41,450 nucleotides of DNA from JAZDOT01 sp043798355 (GTDB lineage Bacteria > Patescibacteriota > Gracilibacteria > Peribacterales > Peribacteraceae), in contig JAZDOT010000013.1 in the NCBI GenBank assembly GCA_043798355.1, positions 1 through 41,450 on the forward strand. Direction: 5' to 3'. Position 1 is the first letter of the stretch, and each line of letters begins with the position of its first letter. Below are positions 6,994-14,741 of this stretch, piece by piece. A program made the translations under genes and the position numbers. Below the pieces are notes generated by a model. That model saw only the letters and a list, made by a program, of their open reading frames with translations. It was not told the origin of the DNA and did not search any database.

Positions 6994-9900
6994 TTATGAT
7001 CCGCGTTTCTTGATGCGTACAATAACGCGTTTTCCTTCGAGATCGATCTCCTGGGGGAGGCCGTCATTCCGTTCGATCGTGGAACGCGTCTCTTCTGCGA
7101 GGAGCTTTGAGAATGTCTGCAGCAGATCGTCAGCGCCCTCGACGGAGAGAGCGACGATGTCGGTGAAGGCGAAGCCCGATTCCTTGCGGATGCGCTGGAC
7201 GGCGCGGATGAGATCGCGAATCAAGCCCTCCGCTTTCAGTTCTTCCGTCATGCGCGTATCGATGGCGACGACGATACCATGGTCCGCAGCGACCCCCTCC
7301 CCCTCTTCGCTCTGATACACGATGGAGGCTTCCGTCGGCGAGAGACGTTCATCGAGAATGAGAATGGTTCCGTTTTCTTCCTGCGTGAAGTCCCCGCGCT
7401 TGCCGGCTTGGATGACCTCCTGCACGCGGGCGCCCAGACGCGGGCCGACCTTGCGGGCGTCGACACGTACGACGGCGTGCGCGAGGGATCCGGGATCGGC
7501 TGTGAACGCTATCTCTTTCACATTCATTTCCTGACGCAGGAGCATGTGGTCTTCGTCGGATAACTCCACGGCGAGAGCCGATGGGATGGCGATCGTGGCT
7601 TTCGCAAGCGGTTGGCGATTCTTGATCTTCGCAGAGTTTCGGATCTGATTCCCGAGGGAGACGATGAGGCGGGAGAGACGTACTTTCTTCAGGAGGGATT
7701 CTTCTGTCTTGGACAGGGTGCGGATCTCGGGCCAATCGGTGAGGTGGACAGACCCGTGTTCCTCCGCGACGAGGTTGAGGTAGAGGGCGTCGCAGATGAA
7801 CGGGCAGAAGGGAGCCAGGAGCTGGCTCATGGTCAGGAGGACGTCGTAGAGCGTGTGGAGGGCGTCGAGGCGGTCTTCGTCGGTGTTCTCGATGGGGGAG
7901 TCGTAACTGGCATCAGGGGTTTCGATGCTCGCTTTTCCTGCGAAGCGCCGGCGGGAGAGGCGGACGTACCAGTTGGTGAGAGCATCGATGGAATCATGCA
8001 GTTCTCCGCAGGTGGCCGAGAGGTCGAAGGCATCGAGCTCTCTGGTCATGCGATTCGCGAGATCCTGCATCTCGGCGCGGATGTGCAGATCAAGGGGATG
8101 CGATGAGTGGCGGCGGTCTTCCACGGGAGAAAACTTCGCGGCGTTCGCGTAGGTCACGAAGAAGCTGTACACGTTCCAGAGCGGCAGGAGCACGCTGCGC
8201 ACCGTTTCCTCGACGAGCGCGGCGGAGAAGCGCAGGTCTTCCCCGCGCACGGCCGGAGAACTCATGAGGGCGAAGCGCACCGCATCGGCTCCGAATTTCT
8301 CGACGAGCTCCATCGGCTCGGGGTAGTTCTTCAGGCGCTTGCTCATCTTCTTCCCGTCCTCGGCGAGCACGATGCCGTTCACGATGCAGTGTCGGAATGC
8401 CGGTTGATCAAACAGAGCGACCGACAGGACCATGAGAGTGTAGAACCATCCCCGCGTCTGGTCGATGCCTTCGGCGATGAAGTCGGCGGGAAACCCAGGG
8501 GGTTTCAGGTTATTGGTTCTCACGCATGGAGATTGGCTTTGTTGAGTGAACGGGTAGTGGCTCTGCGCATAGGGCATGGAGCCGGACTCGAACCAGCAGT
8601 CGAAGACTTCGGGGACGCGGCGCATGGTTTCGCCGTTACGATTCTTCCAGGTGATGCCGTCCACCGTATCCTTGTGCAGATCCAGCTCTCGTCCGGTCTC
8701 GTGGTCGAAGTAGAACGTCACCGGATCCGCGTACTTCGGGTACGGCCGGTGGGAGATCTTCACGGGATCTTCTCTCGTGAAGAAGTGGTGGACATTTTGA
8801 ACGGGGTCGGCGTGGGTGACGATGACGATGTGCTCTCCGCGGTGTTTCGGAAGCACTTCCTGCAGGAATGCCGAGATGCGCGTCTGCACGTCCTTCCACG
8901 ACTCCATGCCCGGGAAGTGGAAGATGCTCTCGGGGGCGCCTGTCTCCAGCTTGTGGGCTCTGCGGGCCTTCACGAGTGCCATGTCCGAGAAGTCCACGGT
9001 CTTCCCTTCGTACTCCCCGAAATCGACTTCCCGCAGGCGGTCATCCGTTTGGACGGGAATATCCGTGGCCTTCGCGATCAGAGCGGCGGTCTGCTGCGTG
9101 CGCGCGAGAGGGGAGGCGTAGATGGCGGAGACGTTCTCGTTTGTCAGTTTCTCTCCGGTTGCTTTCGCCTGCGCTTCCCCAGCAGCTGAGAGATTCGAGC
9201 CGGGGAGCTTGCCCTGGTAGACGGGGATGAGATTGCCTTCGCTCTCGCCGTGGCGAAGTACCGTGACCTTGGTGAAGCGGATCGGGCACTTCATCATCAG
9301 TTCGTCCCTGCTGCTGATGACCTCGATCTCCGCCATTGCCCCTTCGCGGGTACCTCTTTGCCTTCTTTGCCCTCTTTCCCTTCCTTGCCCTTCCGATCCT
9401 TGCCCTTCCGATCGCCAGATCGGGAGCGGCGTTCCCCAGAAGCGGTTTCTGCTGACGGCCCAGTCGCGCGCTCCCTCCAGCCACTTGCCGAAGCGCCCGT
9501 CACGGATGTTCGCGGGAACCCACTCGGTCTTCGCATTCGCAGTGAGCAGGCGTTCCTTGATTTTCTCGACGTTTACAAACCATGAGGAGGTCGCGTAGTT
9601 GAGGAGCGGCGTCTCGCACCGCCAGCAGTGCGGATAGCTGTGCGTGTAAGACTCTTTGCGCCAGACGAGGCCTTGCGCTGCGCAATCTTCGATGATCTTC
9701 TTCTCGGCATCTTTCACATACAATCCTTCGTACGGTCCCGCGAGCAGAGTGAAGTGTCCGTCCATCGCGACATCCATCACGATCGGAAGCTTGTTTTTCT
9801 TCGCTGCCTCCATGTCGATCTCTCCGTAGGAGCCGTTGATCGTTACGATGCCGGTCCCCTCGGTGACTTCGACGTAATCTCCGGCGAAGACGCGGTGGAC

Positions 9901-10866
9901 GTTCTTGTTCTCCCGGACCTCCGGGATGTCTCTGTACCACGGAGCGATGTGTTCATACTTCAGCCCCACCAAATCCTTGCCCTTGAACTCATCGATCACT
10001 TCGTACTTCTCCACCCCCTTCATGACATCCGGCATGCGGTCTTTCACGCAAATGATGCACTCTTCGCCCACCTGAACTTTGACATAGGTCGCTTTCGAAA
10101 GAACAGAAAGCCCCATGGTCGAAAGCGTGCTCCACGGTGTCGTCGTCCATGCCAACAAATACGTCTTTCCTGGCGACCTCTTTTCCTTCTTTGCCTTCGT
10201 TGCCCTCTTTCCCTTTTGCCCGCTCTCCGCCAGTGCAAATTTCCATGTCACCGCCACATCACTCACATCCTTGTATCCCTGTGTCACTTCAAAATTGCTC
10301 AAGGGCGTCACGCATCGGGGGCAGACGTGCATGGCCTTTTTCCCTTCGTATACCAATCCTTTCCGGTGGAGCTCGGAAAACACCCACCAGATGGACTCCA
10401 TGTAGTCGGGGTCCATCGTGCGGTAGTCGTTGTCCATGTCGACGAAGCGCCCCATGCGTTCGACGACCTCGCGCCATTCTTTGGTGTAGCGCTGGACGGC
10501 GGTGCGGCAGAGCTGATTGAACGCTTTCACCCCCATCTTTTGGATATCCGCATGGCTCTTCACGCCGTGTTCCTTCTCGATGATGTTCTCGACGGGCAGC
10601 CCGTGGCAGTCCCAGCCGAATCGCCGTTCCACGCGCTTAGAGCGCATGGTCTGGTAGCGGGGGATGACGTCTTTGATGGTGCCGGCGAGCAGGTGTCCGT
10701 AGTGCGGCAGCCCCGTCGCGAACGGCGGTCCGTCGTAGAAGTGGAAGGATTCTCCGGAACCTCTCTCCTTCACCGATCTTTGGAAGACATCTTCTTCGTG
10801 CCAGTACTTCAGGATCCCCCTCTCGAGGTCCGGGAAGGATTGCCGGGGGTCAACAGGATCAAACAT
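6994..10866 (-). CDS. ileS: Isoleucyl-tRNA synthetase with embedded histidine-phosphatase domain
   Basis: Charges tRNA-Ile in the cytoplasm. Class I signatures are PHYGH (residues 54-58) and KMSKR (840-844). The CP1 editing domain keeps WTTTPW (240-245) and the acidic residue of the EGTGIV...GEIDME region (about 336-353). WAVSRNRFWG (469-478) and PEVFDCWFESGS (752-763) frame the connective core. At 1290 residues it is about 240 longer than usual. The main reason is a histidine-phosphatase domain at about 531-725: RHGES (His539), SPLARTQQTA (Arg589), LREVDFGEYEG (Glu613) and VTHADP (His685). Two repeat-encoded basic segments lie at ~215-231 and ~485-505. No C-terminal zinc finger is seen, as in the IleS2 type. 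It is first in a minus-strand run. Confidence 0.97.
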   Translation of the reverse strand: MFDPVDPRQSFPDLERGILKYWHEEDVFQRSVKERGSGESFHFYDGPPFATGLPHYGHLLAGTIKDVIPRYQTMRSKRVERRFGWDCHGLPVENIIEKEHGVKSHADIQKMGVKAFNQLCRTAVQRYTKEWREVVERMGRFVDMDNDYRTMDPDYMESIWWVFSELHRKGLVYEGKKAMHVCPRCVTPLSNFEVTQGYKDVSDVAVTWKFALAESGQKGKRATKAKKEKRSPGKTYLLAWTTTPWSTLSTMGLSVLSKATYVKVQVGEECIICVKDRMPDVMKGVEKYEVIDEFKGKDLVGLKYEHIAPWYRDIPEVRENKNVHRVFAGDYVEVTEGTGIVTINGSYGEIDMEAAKKNKLPIVMDVAMDGHFTLLAGPYEGLYVKDAEKKIIEDCAAQGLVWRKESYTHSYPHCWRCETPLLNYATSSWFVNVEKIKERLLTANAKTEWVPANIRDGRFGKWLEGARDWAVSRNRFWGTPLPIWRSEGQGSEGQGRERGQRRQRGTREGAMAEIEVISSRDELMMKCPIRFTKVTVLRHGESEGNLIPVYQGKLPGSNLSAAGEAQAKATGEKLTNENVSAIYASPLARTQQTAALIAKATDIPVQTDDRLREVDFGEYEGKTVDFSDMALVKARRAHKLETGAPESIFHFPGMESWKDVQTRISAFLQEVLPKHRGEHIVIVTHADPVQNVHHFFTREDPVKISHRPYPKYADPVTFYFDHETGRELDLHKDTVDGITWKNRNGETMRRVPEVFDCWFESGSMPYAQSHYPFTQQSQSPCVRTNNLKPPGFPADFIAEGIDQTRGWFYTLMVLSVALFDQPAFRHCIVNGIVLAEDGKKMSKRLKNYPEPMELVEKFGADAVRFALMSSPAVRGEDLRFSAALVEETVRSVLLPLWNVYSFFVTYANAAKFSPVEDRRHSSHPLDLHIRAEMQDLANRMTRELDAFDLSATCGELHDSIDALTNWYVRLSRRRFAGKASIETPDASYDSPIENTDEDRLDALHTLYDVLLTMSQLLAPFCPFICDALYLNLVAEEHGSVHLTDWPEIRTLSKTEESLLKKVRLSRLIVSLGNQIRNSAKIKNRQPLAKATIAIPSALAVELSDEDHMLLRQEMNVKEIAFTADPGSLAHAVVRVDARKVGPRLGARVQEVIQAGKRGDFTQEENGTILILDERLSPTEASIVYQSEEGEGVAADHGIVVAIDTRMTEELKAEGLIRDLIRAVQRIRKESGFAFTDIVALSVEGADDLLQTFSKLLAEETRSTIERNDGLPQEIDLEGKRVIVRIKKRGS
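9353..9411. repeat. Repeat tract inside ileS (CTTTGCCCT type), copy 1
   Basis: CTTTGCC, CTTTGCCCT, CTTTCCCTT and CCTTGCCCTTCCGAT units, read in frame as a Gly/Arg/Gln-rich segment (residues ~485-505) just before the phosphatase domain. Same family as the intergenic tract at 6933-6966. Confidence 0.8.
10177..10220. repeat. Repeat tract inside ileS (CTTTGCCCT type), copy 2
   Basis: CCTCTTTTCC, TTCTTTGCC, TTCGTTGCC and CTCTTTCCC units, read in frame as a Lys/Arg-rich loop (QKGKRATKAKKEKRSPGK, residues 217-234) just before the WTTTPW editing motif. Confidence 0.8.
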
Positions 10867-10903
10867 AGAGGGAAACTATGAGGAGAGAGTGATGACATCG
10901 AGG

Positions 10904-10950
10904 CCCTGCCGTAGGCCCCGAGCGGAGTCGAGGGGAGCAGAGTCGAAGGG
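10904..10950. repeat. 47-bp dispersed repeat, copy 2 (GAGTCGAGGGG family)
   Basis: Starts CCCTGCCGTAGGCCCCGAGC and ends GAGTCGAAGGG. It matches 4890-4936 at nearly every position and is the same length. Confidence 0.8.
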
Positions 10951-11045
10951 TTTGGGATCGACGGGGTCGAACATACTAATAAGAGCAAATAAATGAACAT
11001 TCGGTTCCCTGAGAACAACCAATCAGGTTTTCACTTTTCCTCTTG

Positions 11046-11086
11046 TCCTCTCCACCCGCAGGGGGGAGAGGATGGGTGAGGGGGGC
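11046..11086. repeat. C/G-rich palindromic repeat element
   Basis: CCTCTCC...GGGGGGAGAGG inverted arms followed by GGGTGAGGGG. It resembles the palindromic element family at 13253-13290, 33166-33208 and 33286-33330. Confidence 0.6.
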
Positions 11087-11234
11087 GAAAGGGCAGAACC
11101 ACATCATCCACGATCGGGGAAAGAGGAAACAGACGCAGTATAGCGAAAAGGGGGAGGTGTGGCAGGGATTATCTGCCCGCTCAGTTATCCGAGTACTTTG
11201 ACGAAAATTTTTCCAGAGAGTGACAGTAATCTTG

Positions 11235-12725
11235 TTAAATGTGGGCCACTGAGCGCAATTTCCGGAATCCCATCCACCCTCCCGCCGCTGCGACCGCGCA
11301 CAGGAACACTATTCCACCCACGACATCCGTCGAAGCGAAGGGGATGCGTGCGAGGATGGTCGCGACAGAGGTGATCCACGAGAGGAGCGCGAAGCAGAGA
11401 AAGCTCACGACTTGCCCGAGCGGGAAGCAGAGGAAGCTTATGACCACGCCGGCGAAGCCGAGCAGCATGGCGAGCGGGATGGCGGGAGCGGTGAGGATGT
11501 TCGCGAGTGGGGCGATGAGGGAGAAGCGACCGAAGAGAAAAATAATGAGAGGGGCGGTCATGATCTGTGCGGCGAGCGTCATCGTGAGCGAGTCGCGAAC
11601 GGCGAAGGTATTCGGGATGCGCTGAAGGAGTAGGGAGAGGAGAGGCGTGAGTTCGAGGATGCCGATGACGGCGAGGAAGGAGAGTTGGAATCCCGCGTCA
11701 TACCAGAGGACTTTCGGGTTCCATGCGATCATGAGCGCGAGTGCCCAGAGGATGGAGAGCCGGGGTCGTTGTTTCCGGCCCGTTGCGAGCGCAAGCAAAC
11801 TTAAAATTCCCATCACGCCGGCGCGTACGACGGAAGCGGATGCGCCGACGAAGAGCACGAAGAGGATGATGCCGACGGCGGTACAGACGACGCGGAGCTG
11901 TAACGGGAGAAAGATGAAGATGCCCCCGATGAGGACGATCACGATGCCGACATTGAAGCCGGAGATTGCCACGATGTGCGATAGGCCCGCGGCTTGGAAA
12001 GCCGCGCTAAGGTGCTCTGGGATGCCGCGGCGCGATCCTGTGAGAAGTCCTGCGAGGAGCGAAGCCGAAGGCTCGGGGAAGATGCGGTTGATCTGCGCCT
12101 CAAAACGATCCTTCGTGTGGTAGAGGAGAGAGAGGATCGCGCTTCCACGGTTCTTGCCGCTCTGCTCGATGAAACCATCTTCCACTAAGGCATAGATGCC
12201 GAATCTGCTCAGGTAGTGATCGTAGCGGAAGGTTTCGGACGGCTCCGGTCGCGCGAGTTTTCCTTTGATGCTGACGGTGTCGCCATAGTCATACTGCGGC
12301 CAGCCGCTCTTGTCCCGCACGAGGACGAGCCCGGTGATGGGATCGACGATCGCTCCGGATGCGGTTTCGAGTCTCCCTGCTCTCACCGTGTACTGCGTCC
12401 AGAGTGCGCGGCGATCTGGTTCGTCACTGATGATGCCCGTGAGGGTCACTCTCTGATTGCGTGCGAAGGCATCAATGTCGGAGGTGGAAGGGACATGCGT
12501 CGTGCGTGCGATCAACAGGAAAGCAATCATGATCCCGAGGAGCAGGGTACATCCGTCACTGCGGAAACGCCGGAACATCCAGACATGGACGAAGAGGATA
12601 GCGAGGAGAATCCAGAGCCACAGCGGGTACTGTGCTTTCTGCCACCACTGCAGGAGGAAGATCGAAGAAACAAAGGCGGAGAGGAAGATGGCCGAGAGTC
12701 GTTCAGGATGCAGCACGTAGATCAT
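11235..12725 (-). CDS. comEC: ComEC/Rec2-type DNA uptake channel, short form
   Basis: Polytopic membrane protein with an N-terminal DUF4131/OB-like region (residues ~60-170) and the competence domain: LLAGLLTGSRRGIPEHL, then AGLSHIVAISGFNVGIV, and many membrane helices. It is expected to form the inner-membrane channel that imports single-stranded DNA. At about 496 residues it ends after the competence domain and lacks the C-terminal metallo-beta-lactamase nuclease domain of full ComEC. ATG 12725 is preferred (23-base overlap with rsmA); ATG 12764 would overlap by 62 bases. It is coupled to rsmA. Confidence 0.9.
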   Translation of the reverse strand: MIYVLHPERLSAIFLSAFVSSIFLLQWWQKAQYPLWLWILLAILFVHVWMFRRFRSDGCTLLLGIMIAFLLIARTTHVPSTSDIDAFARNQRVTLTGIISDEPDRRALWTQYTVRAGRLETASGAIVDPITGLVLVRDKSGWPQYDYGDTVSIKGKLARPEPSETFRYDHYLSRFGIYALVEDGFIEQSGKNRGSAILSLLYHTKDRFEAQINRIFPEPSASLLAGLLTGSRRGIPEHLSAAFQAAGLSHIVAISGFNVGIVIVLIGGIFIFLPLQLRVVCTAVGIILFVLFVGASASVVRAGVMGILSLLALATGRKQRPRLSILWALALMIAWNPKVLWYDAGFQLSFLAVIGILELTPLLSLLLQRIPNTFAVRDSLTMTLAAQIMTAPLIIFLFGRFSLIAPLANILTAPAIPLAMLLGFAGVVISFLCFPLGQVVSFLCFALLSWITSVATILARIPFASTDVVGGIVFLCAVAAAGGWMGFRKLRSVAHI

Positions 12726-13560
12726 CCTCTCCAAACGTGTGTGCAAGTGCGATCCATTCCTCAATGGAAAGTGTCTGCGGTCGCCGGTTTTCCTCTATCC
12801 CTGCACGTTTCAGGCGTTCCATGCCGCCATAGAACGACCCGAGGGTGTTTCTCAGCATCTTGCGTTTCTGGCTGAAGGCCGCCTTGACGAGACCGAGGAT
12901 CTTTTCGATCGTTTCTGCGTCCGCAAGGGGCTTCGGATAGCTCTCGATATGCAGGACCGCAGAGTGCACGTTGGGCGGGGGGAGGAAAGCATCGGGTGGA
13001 ACGGTGCAGACGAGGCGTGGCGTGCCGAAGAGACGCACGATGATCGTGAGGAGACCGGCATTCTCAGCATCGCAGATCGTTTCCGCAACTTCACGCTGGA
13101 TGAGGAGGGTCAGGGAGAGCGGGGGATTCTTGGATTCGAGGAAGAGATGCCGCAGCAGCGGGGACGTGATGTGGTAGGGGATGTTTGCGACGACCTTGTA
13201 GGGGGAAGACGGCATCGCCACATGGAGAGCGTTATCGTGGAGAAGAGTGAAGCCCCTCTCCCCCAGCCCCTCCCCCGGTGGGGGAGGGGAGTGCTTCGCG
13301 AGAAATTCCCGCAGCAGGGGGATCATGCGGGCATCGATCTCGATGGCGGTGACGGTGCGGGCATGGTTCAGGAGTTCCAGCGTGAGCACGCCGATTCCGG
13401 CACCGATTTCGACGATGTGATCATCTTTCGAGATTTTCGCGCTCTCAAGAATGGTATCCAGAATATCCTGATCGATCAGGTAGTGTTGGCCGAGATCCGT
13501 ATTCAGCCGCAGGCGATGTGCGAAACAGAATTGCCGGACGGTCTCTTCGAGAGAGGGCAC
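12703..13560 (-). CDS. rsmA: 16S rRNA dimethyladenosine transferase RsmA/KsgA
   Basis: Dimethylates the two adjacent adenines in the 3' terminal helix of 16S rRNA, late in small-subunit assembly. The SAM-binding motif is VEIGAGIGVLTLELL (about residues 46-60) and the catalytic NIPY motif follows VVA (about 125). A GTG start at 13560 gives a normal N-terminus (FCFAHRLRLNTDLGQHYLID). Residues ~91-103 (HSPPPPGEGLGERG) are encoded by a palindromic repeat element that also occurs between genes, inserted in a surface loop after LREFLAK. The gene overlaps comEC downstream. Confidence 0.95.
   Translation of the reverse strand: MPSLEETVRQFCFAHRLRLNTDLGQHYLIDQDILDTILESAKISKDDHIVEIGAGIGVLTLELLNHARTVTAIEIDARMIPLLREFLAKHSPPPPGEGLGERGFTLLHDNALHVAMPSSPYKVVANIPYHITSPLLRHLFLESKNPPLSLTLLIQREVAETICDAENAGLLTIIVRLFGTPRLVCTVPPDAFLPPPNVHSAVLHIESYPKPLADAETIEKILGLVKAAFSQKRKMLRNTLGSFYGGMERLKRAGIEENRRPQTLSIEEWIALAHTFGEDDLRAAS
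13253..13290. repeat. Palindromic C/G-rich element inside rsmA
   Basis: CCCCTCTCCCC, a short spacer, then CCCTCCCCC-GGT-GGGGGAGGGG arms. The reverse complement of 33286-33330 has the same order (CCCCTCTCCCC, CCCTCCCCC, GGGGGAGGGG), so this is the same repeat family, here in frame in a coding region. Confidence 0.85.
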
Positions 13561-13752
13561 GGAGGGAGATTGACATTCTTTTCATGGGGAGTAAAGTACG
13601 CGCCGTGGTCACGCAGACCTTTACCTACGGCTTCGCTGCGTTCCCCTTTCGAGCGGGGAAGGAGCCGTCACGTCTGAGTTAAACCGAGCGTAAGACGTTT
13701 CAGAGCCTTCCCCCAGCTGAGGAAGGTTTATTTCGTATTTCACTTTTCTTCC

Positions 13753-14260
13753 ATGCATTCATCACTTGAATCATCAGCAGGCATTCTGCCTCAGCATCGT
13801 TGCCCCATTGAACTCGATCACGCAGTGAGCCTTCTTCTGCAGGAGGGGGCGGCGGTTCCAATCGATGGTGCGCCCTACAGGGGTGCCCGTCCTTCGATGG
13901 AGGCTCTCCTTCGTTTACCGAAGGAAGCGCTTCCCGGTGTTGCGAATGCGCTCTCCTGTGCTCTGCGGGATACCTATTGTGTCCTTCCTACATTCGAGCG
14001 GCATCTCAGCTGCGCTTATGCGCTCATGTATCGCATATCGGTGGGATCATGAGCACGATCCGGACATGGAGGATGTGCTCCCGCCTTCCATCGTTGAGGC
14101 GCTTCATTTTTCTGAACAGGATGGTCGCCATGCCCTCGGGATGGCCCGGGCACTGCTTGCGATGTCCAATCTCCAGGAGCGCAGGAGAGTGCTGGTAGAA
14201 ATGATGCGCTTCATTCTCTTATTCAAGTCTCGTTTGACTGCCAAGAGCATTGCGTTCTAG
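13753..14260 (+). pseudogene. Small hypothetical gene split by a frameshift (or two overlapping small ORFs)
   Basis: The frame from ATG 13753 encodes MHSSLESSAGILPQ... and ends at 14052. The frame +1 continues directly with WDHEHDPDMEDVLPPS... to 14260. Together they would make one soluble helical protein of about 165 residues, with the shift near 14030-14050. The second part could also start on its own at ATG 14066 (64 residues). I do not recognise the family. No promoter or Shine-Dalgarno is clear. Confidence 0.4.
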
Positions 14261-14375
14261 GATAAGACCGCATGTCCTCCGCTGTGATCACTCCGGCATC
14301 CCTCTCTACTCCGCCGCGCGCGGGGAGGATGCCGTGTGCTTCTGAAGAGAGCGCATGAATGAAGTTGTTTCGCAT

Positions 14376-14401
14376 CCTCCCCACGTCCGGGGAGGTTTTT
14401 T
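14376..14401 (+). terminator. Rho-independent terminator
   Basis: CCTCCCC (14376-14382), a six-base loop, GGGGAGG (14389-14395) and a run of six T. It would end the transcript of the small gene at 13753-14260. A second inverted repeat (CGGCATCC...GGATGCCG) lies just upstream at about 14295-14334. Confidence 0.8.
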
Positions 14402-14425
14402 CTATTTCTCATTCCGCTCTCACCA

Positions 14426-14701
14426 ATGATCATCGAACTTTCCACCCGCAGAGATGCCACTCGTGGCGAGACACAGCATTGCTCCGGTTCTCTGCTCGAA
14501 CGTCAAATCACCGATGTCCGCAATCGTCTGCGGAACGTTTCCAGAGATCGTCTTCAGAGCGTCTGCCAACATTTTGGATTGCAGGTTAATGAAGACGCGT
14601 CGCAGGGAACGATGCAGGAGACAATCGCAGCGTATTTTGAGCATCCCACAAAGAATCATCACAGAGGGAAGATTCTTGCTCTTCTCAATAAGCCCGCGTG
14701 A
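14426..14701 (+). CDS. Small hypothetical protein, SAP-like helix pattern
   Basis: A 91-residue protein. The middle (RLQSVCQHFGLQVN ... TMQETIAAYF) resembles the L..LC..GL...G....LI..I spacing of SAP-type helix-extended-loop-helix motifs, but this is by eye only. It lies between a terminator and the promoter of the SLH gene. A minus-strand reading of the same region exists but looks less protein-like. Confidence 0.45.
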   Translation: MIIELSTRRDATRGETQHCSGSLLERQITDVRNRLRNVSRDRLQSVCQHFGLQVNEDASQGTMQETIAAYFEHPTKNHHRGKILALLNKPA

Positions 14702-14710
14702 ATGATTGTT

Positions 14711-14719
14711 TGCTATGAT
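14711..14719 (+). promoter_or_regulatory. Candidate extended -10 upstream of the first SLH gene
   Basis: TGC-TATGAT, hexamer 14714-14719. If used, transcription starts near 14726, which excludes the start codons at 14706-14718 and favours ATG 14742. Confidence 0.5.
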
Positions 14720-14741
14720 GCAGTCTGTTCCCCGCCACTGT

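Larger units (their letters stand above)
10867..11234. other. Intergenic region with two dispersed repeats
   Basis: No gene is visible between the ileS start and the comEC stop. The stretch holds the 47-bp repeat copy at 10904-10950, a C/G-rich palindromic element at 11046-11086, and a minus-strand TATACT (revcomp of 11146-11151) that could be a promoter for ileS about 280 bases upstream. I looked for a T-box specifier or antiterminator and found none. Confidence 0.6.

Noticed and set aside
9628..10881. Long plus-strand frame opposite ileS (also 8107-9189)
   Set aside because: Antisense shadow of a GC-rich, clearly conserved synthetase gene; no recognisable domain in the product.
10867..11160. 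T-box or other riboswitch upstream of ileS
   Set aside because: No conserved T-box antiterminator sequence or specifier loop could be found; the stretch is mostly repeats.
12057..12085. GAGCGAAGCCGAAGGCTC in comEC as another 47-bp repeat copy
   Set aside because: It encodes the normal ComEC EPSASLLAGLLTG segment; the short similarity is probably chance.
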